Origin: Stercorarius parasiticus
Lineage: Eukaryota > Chordata > Aves > Charadriiformes > Stercorariidae
Length of the DNA: 64,000 bases
Direction of reading: 5' to 3'
Assembly (NCBI GenBank): GCA_013396915.1
Contig: VWZL01000203.1
Span: 1,442,886 to 1,506,885, forward strand
Shown here: in pieces, positions 11,625 through 22,400 of the stretch
Layout of the letters: each line of letters opens with the position of its first letter
How positions within the stretch are numbered: position 1 is the stretch's first letter
The notes under the pieces: model-generated
What the model saw: the letters and a program-made list of their open reading frames with translations, nothing else
What the model was told of the DNA's origin: nothing
The model's database searches: none
Made by a program: the position numbers and the translations under genes

Positions 11625-13558
11625 CTTTCAATCCATGTCCAGCCCTTTGGCAATATAGGGCAAAAGAAACCAATGTGGCTGATATAAACCATATGTGTTC
11701 AAGGCTTCAGATTTTCAAGAGATGTCTGTGTATGAGTATGTGTGAGGTATCTTCTAAGAAGGCCTTGATCCCTTGAAAAGGGGAGAATCTGCTCATGGGC
11801 CACATCTTGAGTTTGGGTGGCATCATTCAGATGCTTTGGGGTGTAAAAGGAACCAGAACAGCCTCATCAGCAGTTCTGTATGGCTGCATGAAAAATCACT
11901 TTGTGTGCCACTGATTGTATCAGGAGGGGCTGCAGACAAAAGAAATCAAATCCACTGATTTTTTTGAACTTTTTTTTTTTAGCTGGTATGAGGCTGATTC
12001 ATCTAGAAGTAGTTCAGCCACTGATGCATTGGGATTTTCTTTGCTTTTTTTTGCTTTTCATTTCCTTTGAGTGTTTTTAGACTGACTGTTGAGGTTTATT
12101 CTTTTCATATTTCTGTGTACAGCTACATCTGCATAAAATGTGTCATTATTGTATTAAAATTTTTATGTATCTCTCACAACTACATATGCAGTTCAAGTCC
12201 TTCTTTCATAACTTCCACTTTAACCTCTAGGCACTGAGGAGAGCCTGCGAGTTATAGCTACCAAACTGGAAGAAATGTATTTGGCTTTACCTCTCATCTC
12301 TTATCAAAGCAGTAGGAATTTAAAGGCCATCCTATTACTGTTTTCAAGGTCCAGTAGACATGTAGCAAGAATAAAGATCATTTTTTTTAAAGCAATCTAA
12401 TTCTCCACCTGATTGCTCTTTGTGCTTGATTTGTGCACACAGCATAATAATGTTATTAAGGGTAATCAGTACTGCTATCGTTATTCAGGCAAAGAAAGGC
12501 TACTGCACTATTGAACAGCTCTTCACATTTGAATCTTGTAGCCCATAGAGCATCCCAGTAGTATTAAATACACGGGGGAAGAGTCCAGGCCAAAACTGCT
12601 AGGATCTGATAAAACACACAAATGTTAAAAAGGGTAGAAAAGAGGACCCTGGTCAACCTCACCTCTGCGCCTGGGAAGATCATGGAATAGATCCTCCTAG
12701 AAGCTATGCTAAGGCATATGGAGGACAGGGAGGTGATTCGAGACAGCCAGCATGGCTTCACCAAGGGTAAGTTCTGCCTGACAAACCTAGTGACCTTTTA
12801 TGATGGAGTGACTACAGTGATAGACAAGGGAAGAACTATGGATGTTGTCTATCTGGACTCTGTAAGGCCTTTGACATGGTCCCCCACAAGATCCTTCTCT
12901 CTAGATTGGAGAGAGATGGATTTGATGAATGGACTGTTTGGTGGATGAGGAATTGTTTGGATGATCGCATCCAGAGGGTAGTGGCCAAAGGCTCAATGTC
13001 CAGATGGAGACGGGTGACAAATCATGTCTCTCAGGGGTCTGTATTGGGACCAGTACCGTTCAATATCTTCATCAATGACAGACAGTGGGATTGAGTGCAC
13101 CCTCAGCAAGTTTGCCGATGACATGAAGCTGACCGGTGCGGTTTACGTGCCTGAGGAATGGGATGCCATCCAGAGGGATCTGGACAAACTTGAGAAGTGT
13201 GACCATGTGAAGCTCATGAGGTTCAGTAAGGCCAAGTGCAGGGTCCTGCACCTGGATCGAGGCAACCCCAGGTATCAATACAGGCTGGGGGATGAAGGGA
13301 TTGAGAGCAGTCCTGCAGAGAAGGACTTAGGGGTACTGGTGGATGAAAAGGTGGACGTGAGCTGACAATGTGTGCTCACAGCCCAGAAGGCCAACCACAT
13401 CCTGGGCCGCATCAAAAGAAGCGTGGCCAGCAGGTCAAGGGAGGTGATTCTGCCCCTCTCCTCAGCTCTGGTGAAACCCCACCTGGAGTACTGCATCCAG
13501 CTCTGGGGCCCTCAGCACAGGAAAGACATGGACCTGTTGAAGCAGGTCCAGAGGAGGG
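11625..13558. repeat. Duplicated segment, copy 2 (right of the gap)
   Basis: Second copy of the block at 9488-11421, with no net insertion or deletion, since the offset stays at 2137 from end to end. It starts exactly at the first base after the N run and continues without a break into the 3' part of the CR1 element. Copy 2 is therefore the better representation of the locus. Confidence 0.95.
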
Positions 13559-13674
13559 TCATAAAAATGATCAGAGGGTTGGAGCACCTCTCCTCTGAAG
13601 ACAGGCTGAGAGAGTTGGGGTTGTTCAGCCTGGAGAAGAGAAGGCTCTGGGGAAACCTTGTTGCAGTCTTTTAG
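12706..13674 (+). pseudogene. CR1 ORF2 reverse-transcriptase fragment, broken (copy 2)
   Basis: The same broken reverse transcriptase as in copy 1: frameshifts near 12857-12861 and 13077 and a TGA at 13363-13365. Here the frame continues past the place where copy 1 meets the gap, through the [13 protein letters not shown] and EDRLRELGLFSLEKRRL stretches typical of the CR1 ORF2 C-terminus. A TAG at 13672-13674 cuts it just before a YLKGA-like continuation in the same frame. With at least two frameshifts and two nonsense codons it is not functional. It lacks the endonuclease domain and the N-terminal part of the reverse transcriptase because of 5' truncation. Confidence 0.9.
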
Positions 13675-13986
13675 TATTTAAAGGGGGCCTAGAGGAAAGA
13701 TGAGTATAAACTTTTTATCCGGGCCTGTTGCAATAGGACAATGAGTAATAGTTTTAAATGAAAAGAGTGTAGATTTAGACTAGATATAAGGAAGAATTTT
13801 TGTATGATGAGTGTGGTGAGACACTGGAATAGGCTGCCTAGAGAGGAGGTAGAGGTGCCATCCCTGGAAACATTCAAGGTCAGGTTGGATGGGGCTCTGA
13901 GCAACCTGATCTAGTTGAAGATGTCCCCGCTCATTGCAGGGGGATTGGACTGGATGACCTTTAAAAGGTTCCTTCCAACCCAAACT

Positions 13987-14002
13987 ATTCTATGTTTCTA
14001 TG
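13987..14002 (+). repeat. CR1 3'-terminal octamer repeat
   Basis: Two 8-base units, ATTCTATG and TTTCTATG, close the element. CR1 LINEs end in such short tandem octamers, which the element's reverse transcriptase is thought to recognise, in place of a poly-A tail. This is the strongest single sign that the window is avian or closely related. Confidence 0.93.
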
Positions 14003-17000
14003 TTTAATTACAACAGAACATATAACCCTAGGCAACACCTTCATGAGAAACCAATGCCTTGTGTCAGGGTCTAATTTTTAGATAATTGGTACTGTATGTG
14101 CCTGATACATGCCAATATAGGTATTGATTGACCATGTAAAAGTGAGATGAGATAGCAAAGTAAATCTCTTGGGAATGAAGGACCATGAGGCAAATTATAT
14201 AAATAATGTAATTTACTTCTCATATGGTGCTTTCTGTCTGCATTGAGAACACTAGAACATACTGCAGAGACCACGTAGAAAAATAACACAAACTGAACAA
14301 GTCAGAAATACCCATTTTTCATTTGAGGTTTTACAAGAATTTTATTTTTCAAATTGTCATAGTATTCTTATAATACTTAATTTCAGAAACAAATCCAGGA
14401 AAACTTAGAGAAAAGTCTATCTTCCTGTTCCTCTGAAGATTTCAGTTGAAGTATTTTGATCAATTTTTTTTTCAGTCAAAAAAACACAATGCAATTGAAA
14501 AGCAATTTTTAATTTAAAAAATGTTTTGGTAAAAAGGAGATATGATTAATTGCTACCCATAGTGTATATAAACTATGGGACAGAAAATAGTAAACTAAGC
14601 AGAAATGCGATATTTGTCCAAATACAGGCAGCTTATCTGTCCTGCTTAGCTGTATGATCCAAGCTGTGGTGGTACAGTAAACCTTACATCTAGATAATGC
14701 TTCCCAGCCTTTTTCATTTAATGGTATTATCAAAGCAATGGATACTGAGGGTGGTATTCAGGCCTCTTTGCTACTACTGGTGTTTGAAATAGCCACGATG
14801 TTTTGAAACTGTTGAATTTGATGATTCTAAAATTTGTTTTAAGGCAAAAAAATTTTCATGCGGTCGTAATTCTGAGATGAGATTTAAATTAATGCAAAAT
14901 GAGAGAGAGAACATATTGCTAAGACTAGGCTCTTTCAGTCAGGTAATGCAGTCCTCCCTTTACTTCAAACCTAAGTGTGTTAAGCAGGTAGCCAACAGAG
15001 TCTACTTTCCCCACCATCACCAGTGTCTGTTTTAAGCAAACTTTTCTGATCTTGAATTTTGCAGTCTTCTCTGGCTCTGAAGGGCTGCTACAGCCCAACT
15101 TATGCAATCTCTCTTCTTGCTGAGATTTTTCCATGGATCTTTTTGCTTTAGGTACTTCAATTCAATGCGATGTTAATAAAGGTGGAGGTTTCTTCCAGTA
15201 ACCTTTTTCATTCGAAGGTATTCAGATTCTTAATAGGATTCATGCTATGCCATACTGTAACAGGGAATTGCTTCTCTCGAAGTCTCACCTGCAAAGATCA
15301 CTGAACTCAGTGGGGATATTTGTATTGCCTTTAGTGTGCTTAAGATCAGCACTAGTGACTGCCGAGAACCTTGAACAGGTAGTAATGAATCTGACTTTGT
15401 GGCAGCCCTGAGAGATGGATATCACTACCTCTGTTACTGATAAGGAAATAGAAGTGTGGAGAGCTTACGTGGATTGCCTATGATCATAAAACAACCCTGT
15501 GGAAATGCTGAGAAGCAAAATGCTTGTCACCAATCCTGTCTTATCTGGAAGGCTGGTCTGCCCTCTTGGCATCACACTGGCAACTATTAACTTGTTCCTA
15601 GATTTTCACAAAGTGAAATAACAGCCTCATAACTGCTACCTGCATATCCATAGTTGGCTGTGCACTGATCCTGCCTCACCCATACTGCATATTCATCAGA
15701 TCCCAAAGATCCATTTGGAGAAGCAAGCTGCCTATCTGAGTACCTGAGGACCTTTCAGCCCTCCCTGATTTCCCAGTTGTGGTGGGATTGAGGCAGGGCA
15801 AGAAGGGTGGCTTACTGAGATCCCTGGTCAAAATGCAGCTGTTTGGTGAGCTGATGTGGTGAACCCTGCTGTAGTTGCTCTGTAGTGTTAACTATACACA
15901 GCAGAGGGCATTAGCGTTGTTAATACTACAGAGTTTATCTGTGGTAACTGTGGTTCAAATATAAACCCCGGGACAGAAAATTCATTTACAATACAATAGT
16001 CGGTTGACTATTCATAAATAGAATGTGTCTTATTATTGTAAATTGCAGGATTAGACAAAAGTGCATCTCCCCAGGGAGGGACAGGCAAGCAATTTGGGTC
16101 TGTGTGATAGAAGGTTTGAAGATAAGAGTTATTTGGCTGATGTAATGTTTATTTACTGCAGATGAACATGGTCAGGCTATGCATCTGCTTTGGGAACAAT
16201 CTAGAAACTCTCTCTGAAGTAGAAGGGCGCAACTGACAGACCACTCTCAGTGTGTTTTCTATGTGCCAGAAATCCTTCCTGATAAGTCTGGACCTTTTTT
16301 ATGGGCTCCCTGTGTAAGCATTAAAGTCAAGTAAAGAACAGTTAATGCACTGGTCCCAGCACCTGCAGTCCTATGATGGATTTAAAAAAAATACATGAGG
16401 ACTAAATGTCCAAAAGAAAAAAAAAACCACCACCACTACTCTTCCGCTACACTATTCCTAACAAGCTGCGGTATCCCTGTATGAAGCAAAAATCAATTTG
16501 CTCATCAGGGACACAAGCTTGATAATACTATTAAAAGGAGGAGGAAAAATCCTGAATTTCTTACATTTTGCAGTTACTCTGCAAGCAGAAAAGGCTGCAC
16601 AGTGTCATTTCAGTCTGTGCCATGTTTGTTGCTCAGCTGTGCCTGATAATTTAGGGCAACAAAGTTTGCAGACTCTCTGGATTAGTCCAGCTGCTATGTC
16701 TGCAGTCATTCCTCCTCCAGCCTCAGGTGGTGGGACTGCCCCTGGGGTCCAGCTTGAGTGCTTCTGCTGGGCTGCCTCTTCTGGGGTTAGGGACGAGAGT
16801 GTCAAGGGCTTGCTGCTATAAAGGGGTTTAAATTTCCTCTTGTCAGGGAATAAACTGGGACTCCAAGTCCTTTCCCTTTGGACTCTTCAGATTATGGGTT
16901 TCTCTCTAAGATGGATACCTGACCTGAGACCTGGATCATCCAGGTCAAGACCAGATTTCTGACAAGTCTGCAAGTTTGACTCCCTGTTACATGTTGGGAA

Positions 17001-19442
17001 CGGCTTGACTGATCTCTGTACTTTATTGCCAGGAAGGATCTGCAGAGTGCAGGCTTCTGGAGGAGACAGTTGTGTTTAATGTCTGCCCTTTGGCTCTTCC
17101 TGGGGAATAAGATGGACGTTCTTGTTTGTATACGTAGAAAAAGGATTGCAGTGACACAAAGCACCAACCAAAACAAGGTCTCCACAGTTCTGTGTATAGT
17201 GTGAATGTGGTAAGAAACACCTTATTCCTGTTGTGGTTACAGCCTACATAGCAAGAGAATAAATGATGGGGAATGAGGGATGCAGGTACCAAAAATGACT
17301 TGACTTCATACAGAAGGTCTGTGGCAGCACAGACTTTCAAAGTCAGAGTCCAGTGTGTTAGTTTCAAGACTACAGTTGCTCCCACCGAATTTGTTGGTGT
17401 ATCATTCTGTAGGGAGCCGCTGCTTCCCTTGGTGTGTTGGAAGGAGAGGGAAATTTTGCTAGAGTAGACCAAGCTCAAATTTTCACTGCTCTTTGGGGAA
17501 GCCATTGTTTGGGCCCATGGTTGTCTGTCACTTCTTTTTTGATTCTCATCAAGCATAGTATCATCATTCTTCTGCTTTCTCCTTCCTCCTCCTCCTCACC
17601 AAACCCCCTGTCATTAACAACTTAGTCTACCAAAGGGGTAGTGCCCAGGGGATTGCTCCCAAGCCCTCAGAAATGGGTTCCAAGCTCTCTCTGCACTATA
17701 TTTTGCTTGCTACAACAGAGTTTAGCAAACTTTTTGAGGAATCCATGCCCAAAGTAAAGGAGTTGAAGAATGGTGGAGGTGGATGGATCCATCAAAGATC
17801 AAAAATAACAAGCTAAAATATGAACATAATAGGAAACAGTAATTTTAGAGACAATCATAAGGTAGTGTGCTAGGAGACTGAAGTGATGTGCCCAGTGGGA
17901 ACAATCTGAACTTATTTGTTCCAGTTCAAACTATTCTGTTTGGACATCAGCTGTCTCCAATGGCAAGCACACCGACTGATTATCTGGTATAAATCTGCAT
18001 AATTTGTCATTATACATAACGCAGTTAATTTACTTCAGGCTAAAACTTTCGATCTATTCACATTAAAACATTGCATAAATAACAGGATAAGGGCACTTGG
18101 ATGACATGTGCACATCCCTTCCATGGCTCTGGGTTCCTGTGCCGCTGGGTAGCAACTCAGAGCTGGCAGTGCACCCTGGGGATGTGGGGAACTATTCAAC
18201 GTACACCCAAAGCATCTGCTGCTGCTTTGGGGTTCCCAGGTAAAATTTTGCTGCAGCATGCAATCTTTTAAGTTCTGGGTTGTGTGTGAATGCAAACAGG
18301 ATTTTAGCAAGAGAATTATCAGAGCTGGGGTGTGTCCATTTACAGTCCTGTTTTATAGCTTTCATTTGTATGTTAGCTTCTTCCAAAATTTTTAGCAACT
18401 CTGCTTAAAGCTACTACCAGTGTAATGCTTGAAAGGCAGTAATACCTGCAACTTCTATTAGTTTTTAAGACAGTTTGTGTTTTGTCTGGTGGATGGGTCT
18501 CATTTGTCTCATTGTGAAAAGGCTTCTATTATTGCAAATTAAGCTGCTTCATTGTGGATAGAGCTATCTTCATGTTCCATGTTGAAGAGTGAATTCGTAT
18601 TCCACTCTTCCTGGGATGAAGATAAGGTGTTGGAGCTCTCAGATTGAACATCATCTGGCTGACCTCAGGCTGAGCAGAACATAGAGACTCCCCTAAGTGT
18701 GCTAGCTAATGGTACGCTAGAGGAGGATGAAGATCAATATGGATGAAGGCTCCTTGAAAACCTACTGGTCACTTTCATAGCATTCATCATAAGGTACTGA
18801 TACTTTCTGAAAGCTGAGACTGTTACGAGAGATCACAGTACACAGTTAAAGCAATGGAAAATACATTTTCTGGGTACAGTATGAGACTTACCTTTTGCCC
18901 AGCTCTGATTTCGGGACTGGTTCTGGTGATGAAATACTCAGTAAAAATCTCCGTCTTAAGATTATCCAGTGTTTGGATCATTTTTGTGGAAGCTGTGGCT
19001 TGGGTGCATTTTTGCTAATTTCTCCATTTCTGTGATAATTTTGTGTATACTGTTCTTATAATCTCATGTATCTGACAAATATTTCAGATTTTAACTTCAA
19101 ATGAATCTCTACACATACTTACTCATTTATGATTAGTCGTTCTTATGAAAGTATGAGTGAGAAAAATGCTCTCGTTGATTAACAATAGTCATTATATCTA
19201 TTATAGAGAATCCCTTGTAACAGTTATGGATTGAGAAGACTAAAATAAGTAAGGTGTTCATGAGAAGAGCAGAGACAAAAAATGTGTTTGCCTGCCCACA
19301 GAAATTTTTCCCCTCTTCTGGTAGGGATAAACCAAGTCTTCTCCGGTAGGGTTTTTTGGAGGAGGGAGTAGAAAAATGGAAATAAAATAATAATAACAAA
19401 GAAAAAAGTTAAGCAAGAAAAGGAGCTTGGAAACAAACTTAC
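14003..19442. other. Unique non-coding DNA, no gene seen
   Basis: AT-rich single-copy DNA. The longest gap-free open frame of the window (177 codons, minus strand, 17023-17556) lies here. It shows no domain, reads as low-information sequence, and sits in a locally GC-richer patch where stops are rarer. The stretch 15880-16090 is dense in TAAT-type and palindromic words and may be a conserved element (see findings). No repeat family or RNA gene recognised. Confidence 0.65.
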
Positions 19443-19490
19443 GTACATATATGTGTGTGTGTGCGCATATATACACAGACACATGTACAC
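19443..19490. repeat. Alternating purine-pyrimidine (TG/CA, TA) microsatellite
   Basis: Alternating TA, TG and CA steps around a GTGTGTGTGTGCGC core. It is a compound dinucleotide repeat, partly self-complementary, of a type that can adopt Z-DNA. Confidence 0.85.
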
Positions 19491-22400
19491 AATCAACATC
19501 AGCCAAAGAACCACTCATTTGTGCTTAAAGGTTTGCCTGAGCGTAAGGAATTCCAAACTCGTGATTCTTGCTCTGCCTGATGCTAGTCCTTGGATCTCTT
19601 CAATAAGCTAGCATGAGTCTATTTTTCAAGAAGTTCAATATTGGATTTGGAGGTTTGCCATGATAAACATCTTCTGTCCTGTAGAGCATGTGTTTTATTC
19701 CCTCTAGAACCATGGTCTTGTTTTCATTTTGGTGGTGTTTTCTTTTTTGTTTATGTTGCATTATTGCTTTGTGTAGACTGTTGGCCCATCAGGGACGTGA
19801 TAGGGCCCAGGAGATACTGGTTGCATTCCTGTCTTTCTCTGAGCTTTCAGTGTGACCCTTAGTGTGTGATTTCGTATCTCCAGTTCCTGAATGCAATCAA
19901 AATGAAATTTCTCTACCTCATCAGGATGTTATGAGGCTAAAATACCTCTAATAGCTTTGAGATGCTTGGGTATTTGGGTGGCGATAGCCATGTCAGTGGC
20001 TATCAGAGAGAGAAAAAAACAAATCTCGGCTACCTCAGTTCACCCCTCCTGAAATTTTATTCAACTGGCAATTCAGCTGGATGAATTTTGGAGCTTTATT
20101 ACATCATGATGCAATAAGGTAAGAGTGGATCCACTTGTACTTTTTTCCTCATGGATGTTCCTGCCTGATAAATTCACCTACTGTCTTATCAATCAGTTTC
20201 AACAGCTGCTAAAGTAGTCACCTTGTTTCAATCAGTGCAAAATAAAACTGACTTCCCTGCCCTTTTTACTGTATCTTCTTGGAGAAGGAGAGGAAATTCA
20301 CATTTTTATATCCTTTTCTTGCAACCCTTTGATTTGAGATCAAGATTACTCGTTAGATATAACCTGTCTTGTACTGTCAAATATCGCTGGTGTAGGATTA
20401 AATCCAACAAAGTCACATAATAAGAAGAAAAAAAAAAACCCAAACCCTTAAATAATTTAAACTCATTATTCTACTAATCCTTCCATTCTCCTAGGCTCCC
20501 TGGAGGTGTATTAGGAGGTAATTGAAAACACTTTAATACACTGAAAAGGCATTTGAGACTAATGTAGTCAGCCCTTGGTAACTCTCTACTTTGCTGGCTG
20601 TTTAGTAATAAGGAAGAAGAGCTCACTTAGAGGAGGAAAAAAAAAAAGGCAAAAAGAACAAGAAAAAAGCCCAACCCCAACATATTAAACCAAACCAAAA
20701 GCACCTAGAGACAATAATGTGCATTTACTGTAAATAACTATTAGAAAAAACTTCACAGTATTTTCTTCATTATAATGAGAATTTACCAGGTGTTCAGAAG
20801 AGCACATGTAGGGTGGGAGAGGGTGGTATCTGATGCTTGGTGCAGGGCACTGACAGAGGACGTCCCAGGGATCAAGTCTCCAGCTCTGTTTCTTTCCCTG
20901 TGTGCAACCTTGTGTGATACCTCTGGGAGTCTACATTTATTTTACCTTGTGTGGAAAGTGCTGTCACTACCTCTTCCTCGTGAAGCTTAAATTAATTATT
21001 GCTTTTAAACCACTCCAAGATCCTTGGATAAAGTTGCTATGGAAGTTGAAAGTGTTATTATTGCTCCAAAATCCTACGGCAGGAAGGGTGTTTAAATGTC
21101 AATTCTGATAGACAGTGCTTTGGTATAGGATTGAACTATGCCTGTAAAGCACTTGCTTGTATTAAGGACAGTATAAAGCTTCACTTCCCCAAGGAGAATT
21201 TAGGGAGGAATTATTTTAGCTTTTACTTCCAGTTAATAACATATTTGACACTTGGAAGGCTGTGTTTGGGGATGGGCGGTCTTTAGAGCATCATTGGACA
21301 CTGTGTGTGTGAGAACTGTGATGTTCTGGTTGCAGTCAATTTTTGATTCAGAGAGATAGTTTCATCCTACCTATAAATTTATTCCCATGGTTGTTCTGCC
21401 TTTGCCAGTTCACAAACAAAGTTGGATCCAAGACATTTGAGCTTCTTCTTTTGAAAGCAATACATTCAGTCAATAGAGCTTTCCCATTTTTTTGTAAAAT
21501 TCTGAGCCCAGGCACTGGACAGAACAAGGAGTCAGTGGTGGATTGGGGAGGCTTTTGCCTCTAGATCATATGATTTAAACCTTGCCTTGGAGAATAGCAC
21601 TCAAAAAGTCGTTGTTGTGGAAAGACTGCCAGTGAATTACACAAAAAGGAGTGTGCTGGCTTTTCCTTAGTTCTGGGACATCCCCCCACCTGGGATGCAT
21701 GGGCTGTCTCAGCAAACCTGCAAGGACTAGAATATTTTTTCAGGTGCAAATATTCCTTCTCATCCCAAAGTGGCCAGCTAGTCTAGCAGGCGAGCAAAGA
21801 GCAGGGGGTAATTTATCTCCTTATGTATCCTTTTGTCATCGTCACTAACTTACTCTGATGGTTTTAAAACTCCGCCACTTAGTGTTGCATAAGGTAAATC
21901 AGCTGAGTTATATACAGTGACATGCCTGGAGATGTATTTACATTTGGTCCTTCTTGTGTCTCTTGTTATTTACAAATTTAATACATCAAAATGTTACTAC
22001 ATACTAAAGCAGGATTATTCTGAGAATTCACAATAGTTGGACATCCCTTGCAATTAAGTGGAGCTCCCAAAGCATGACTCGCGTTTTGGGGAAAAGCTGG
22101 ATTCCTTAAGGTGCAGATATACAGGGGGAAGAGAAGTGAAGTTCCCTTGTTCAAATACTTGTAGAGACTGGAGTGGCTCCCAGTTCAAGCTGGAGTTGTG
22201 CCAATTCACTGCCCCTGTATTCCATTGCAGAAGCTTAAAAATATGGAGCATAGGCAACACAGCCTGGACATCACTGCTTTCCTGCCTCCATCCAGCTCCA
22301 TTCCCACTGATGCCCATTTGGTTTACTTTTGCTTTACCCTCATTGTGCCTTGTAGCGAGAGAAGGAAAATGCAAACCTGGAAGACTTGGTTCTGCTCTAA

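Larger units (their letters stand above)
12625..14002 (+). mobile_element. CR1 LINE, 5'-truncated, complete 3' end (copy 2)
   Basis: About 1.38 kb of CR1 from within the reverse-transcriptase domain to the true 3' terminus. It carries the FADD box at 13111-13122, the ORF2 C-terminal region, and a 3' UTR with recognisable CR1 phrases: a GGAATAGGCTGCCTAGAGAG stretch at 13825-13844, GTTGGATGGGGCTCTGAGCA near 13883-13902, and GGATTGGACTGGATGACC near 13941-13958. It ends in an ATTCTATG-type repeat at 13987-14002 with no poly-A tail. Frameshifts, two nonsense codons and an internal deletion of about 15 bases near 12648 mark it as dead and moderately old, but far younger than the relic at 42221-43140. 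Confidence 0.95.

Noticed and set aside
11231..11776. 181-codon plus-strand frame, longest in the window, and the other frames at 11235-11687, 11275-11673 and 11375-11692
   Set aside because: They run through the 203-base N gap, where stops cannot be seen. Their real parts are CR1 or unique non-coding DNA.
10569..13674. Two separate reverse-transcriptase genes, or a domesticated RT system
   Set aside because: Both are the same broken CR1 fragment, duplicated around an assembly gap, with shared frameshifts and a shared nonsense codon. There is no sign of selection or domestication.
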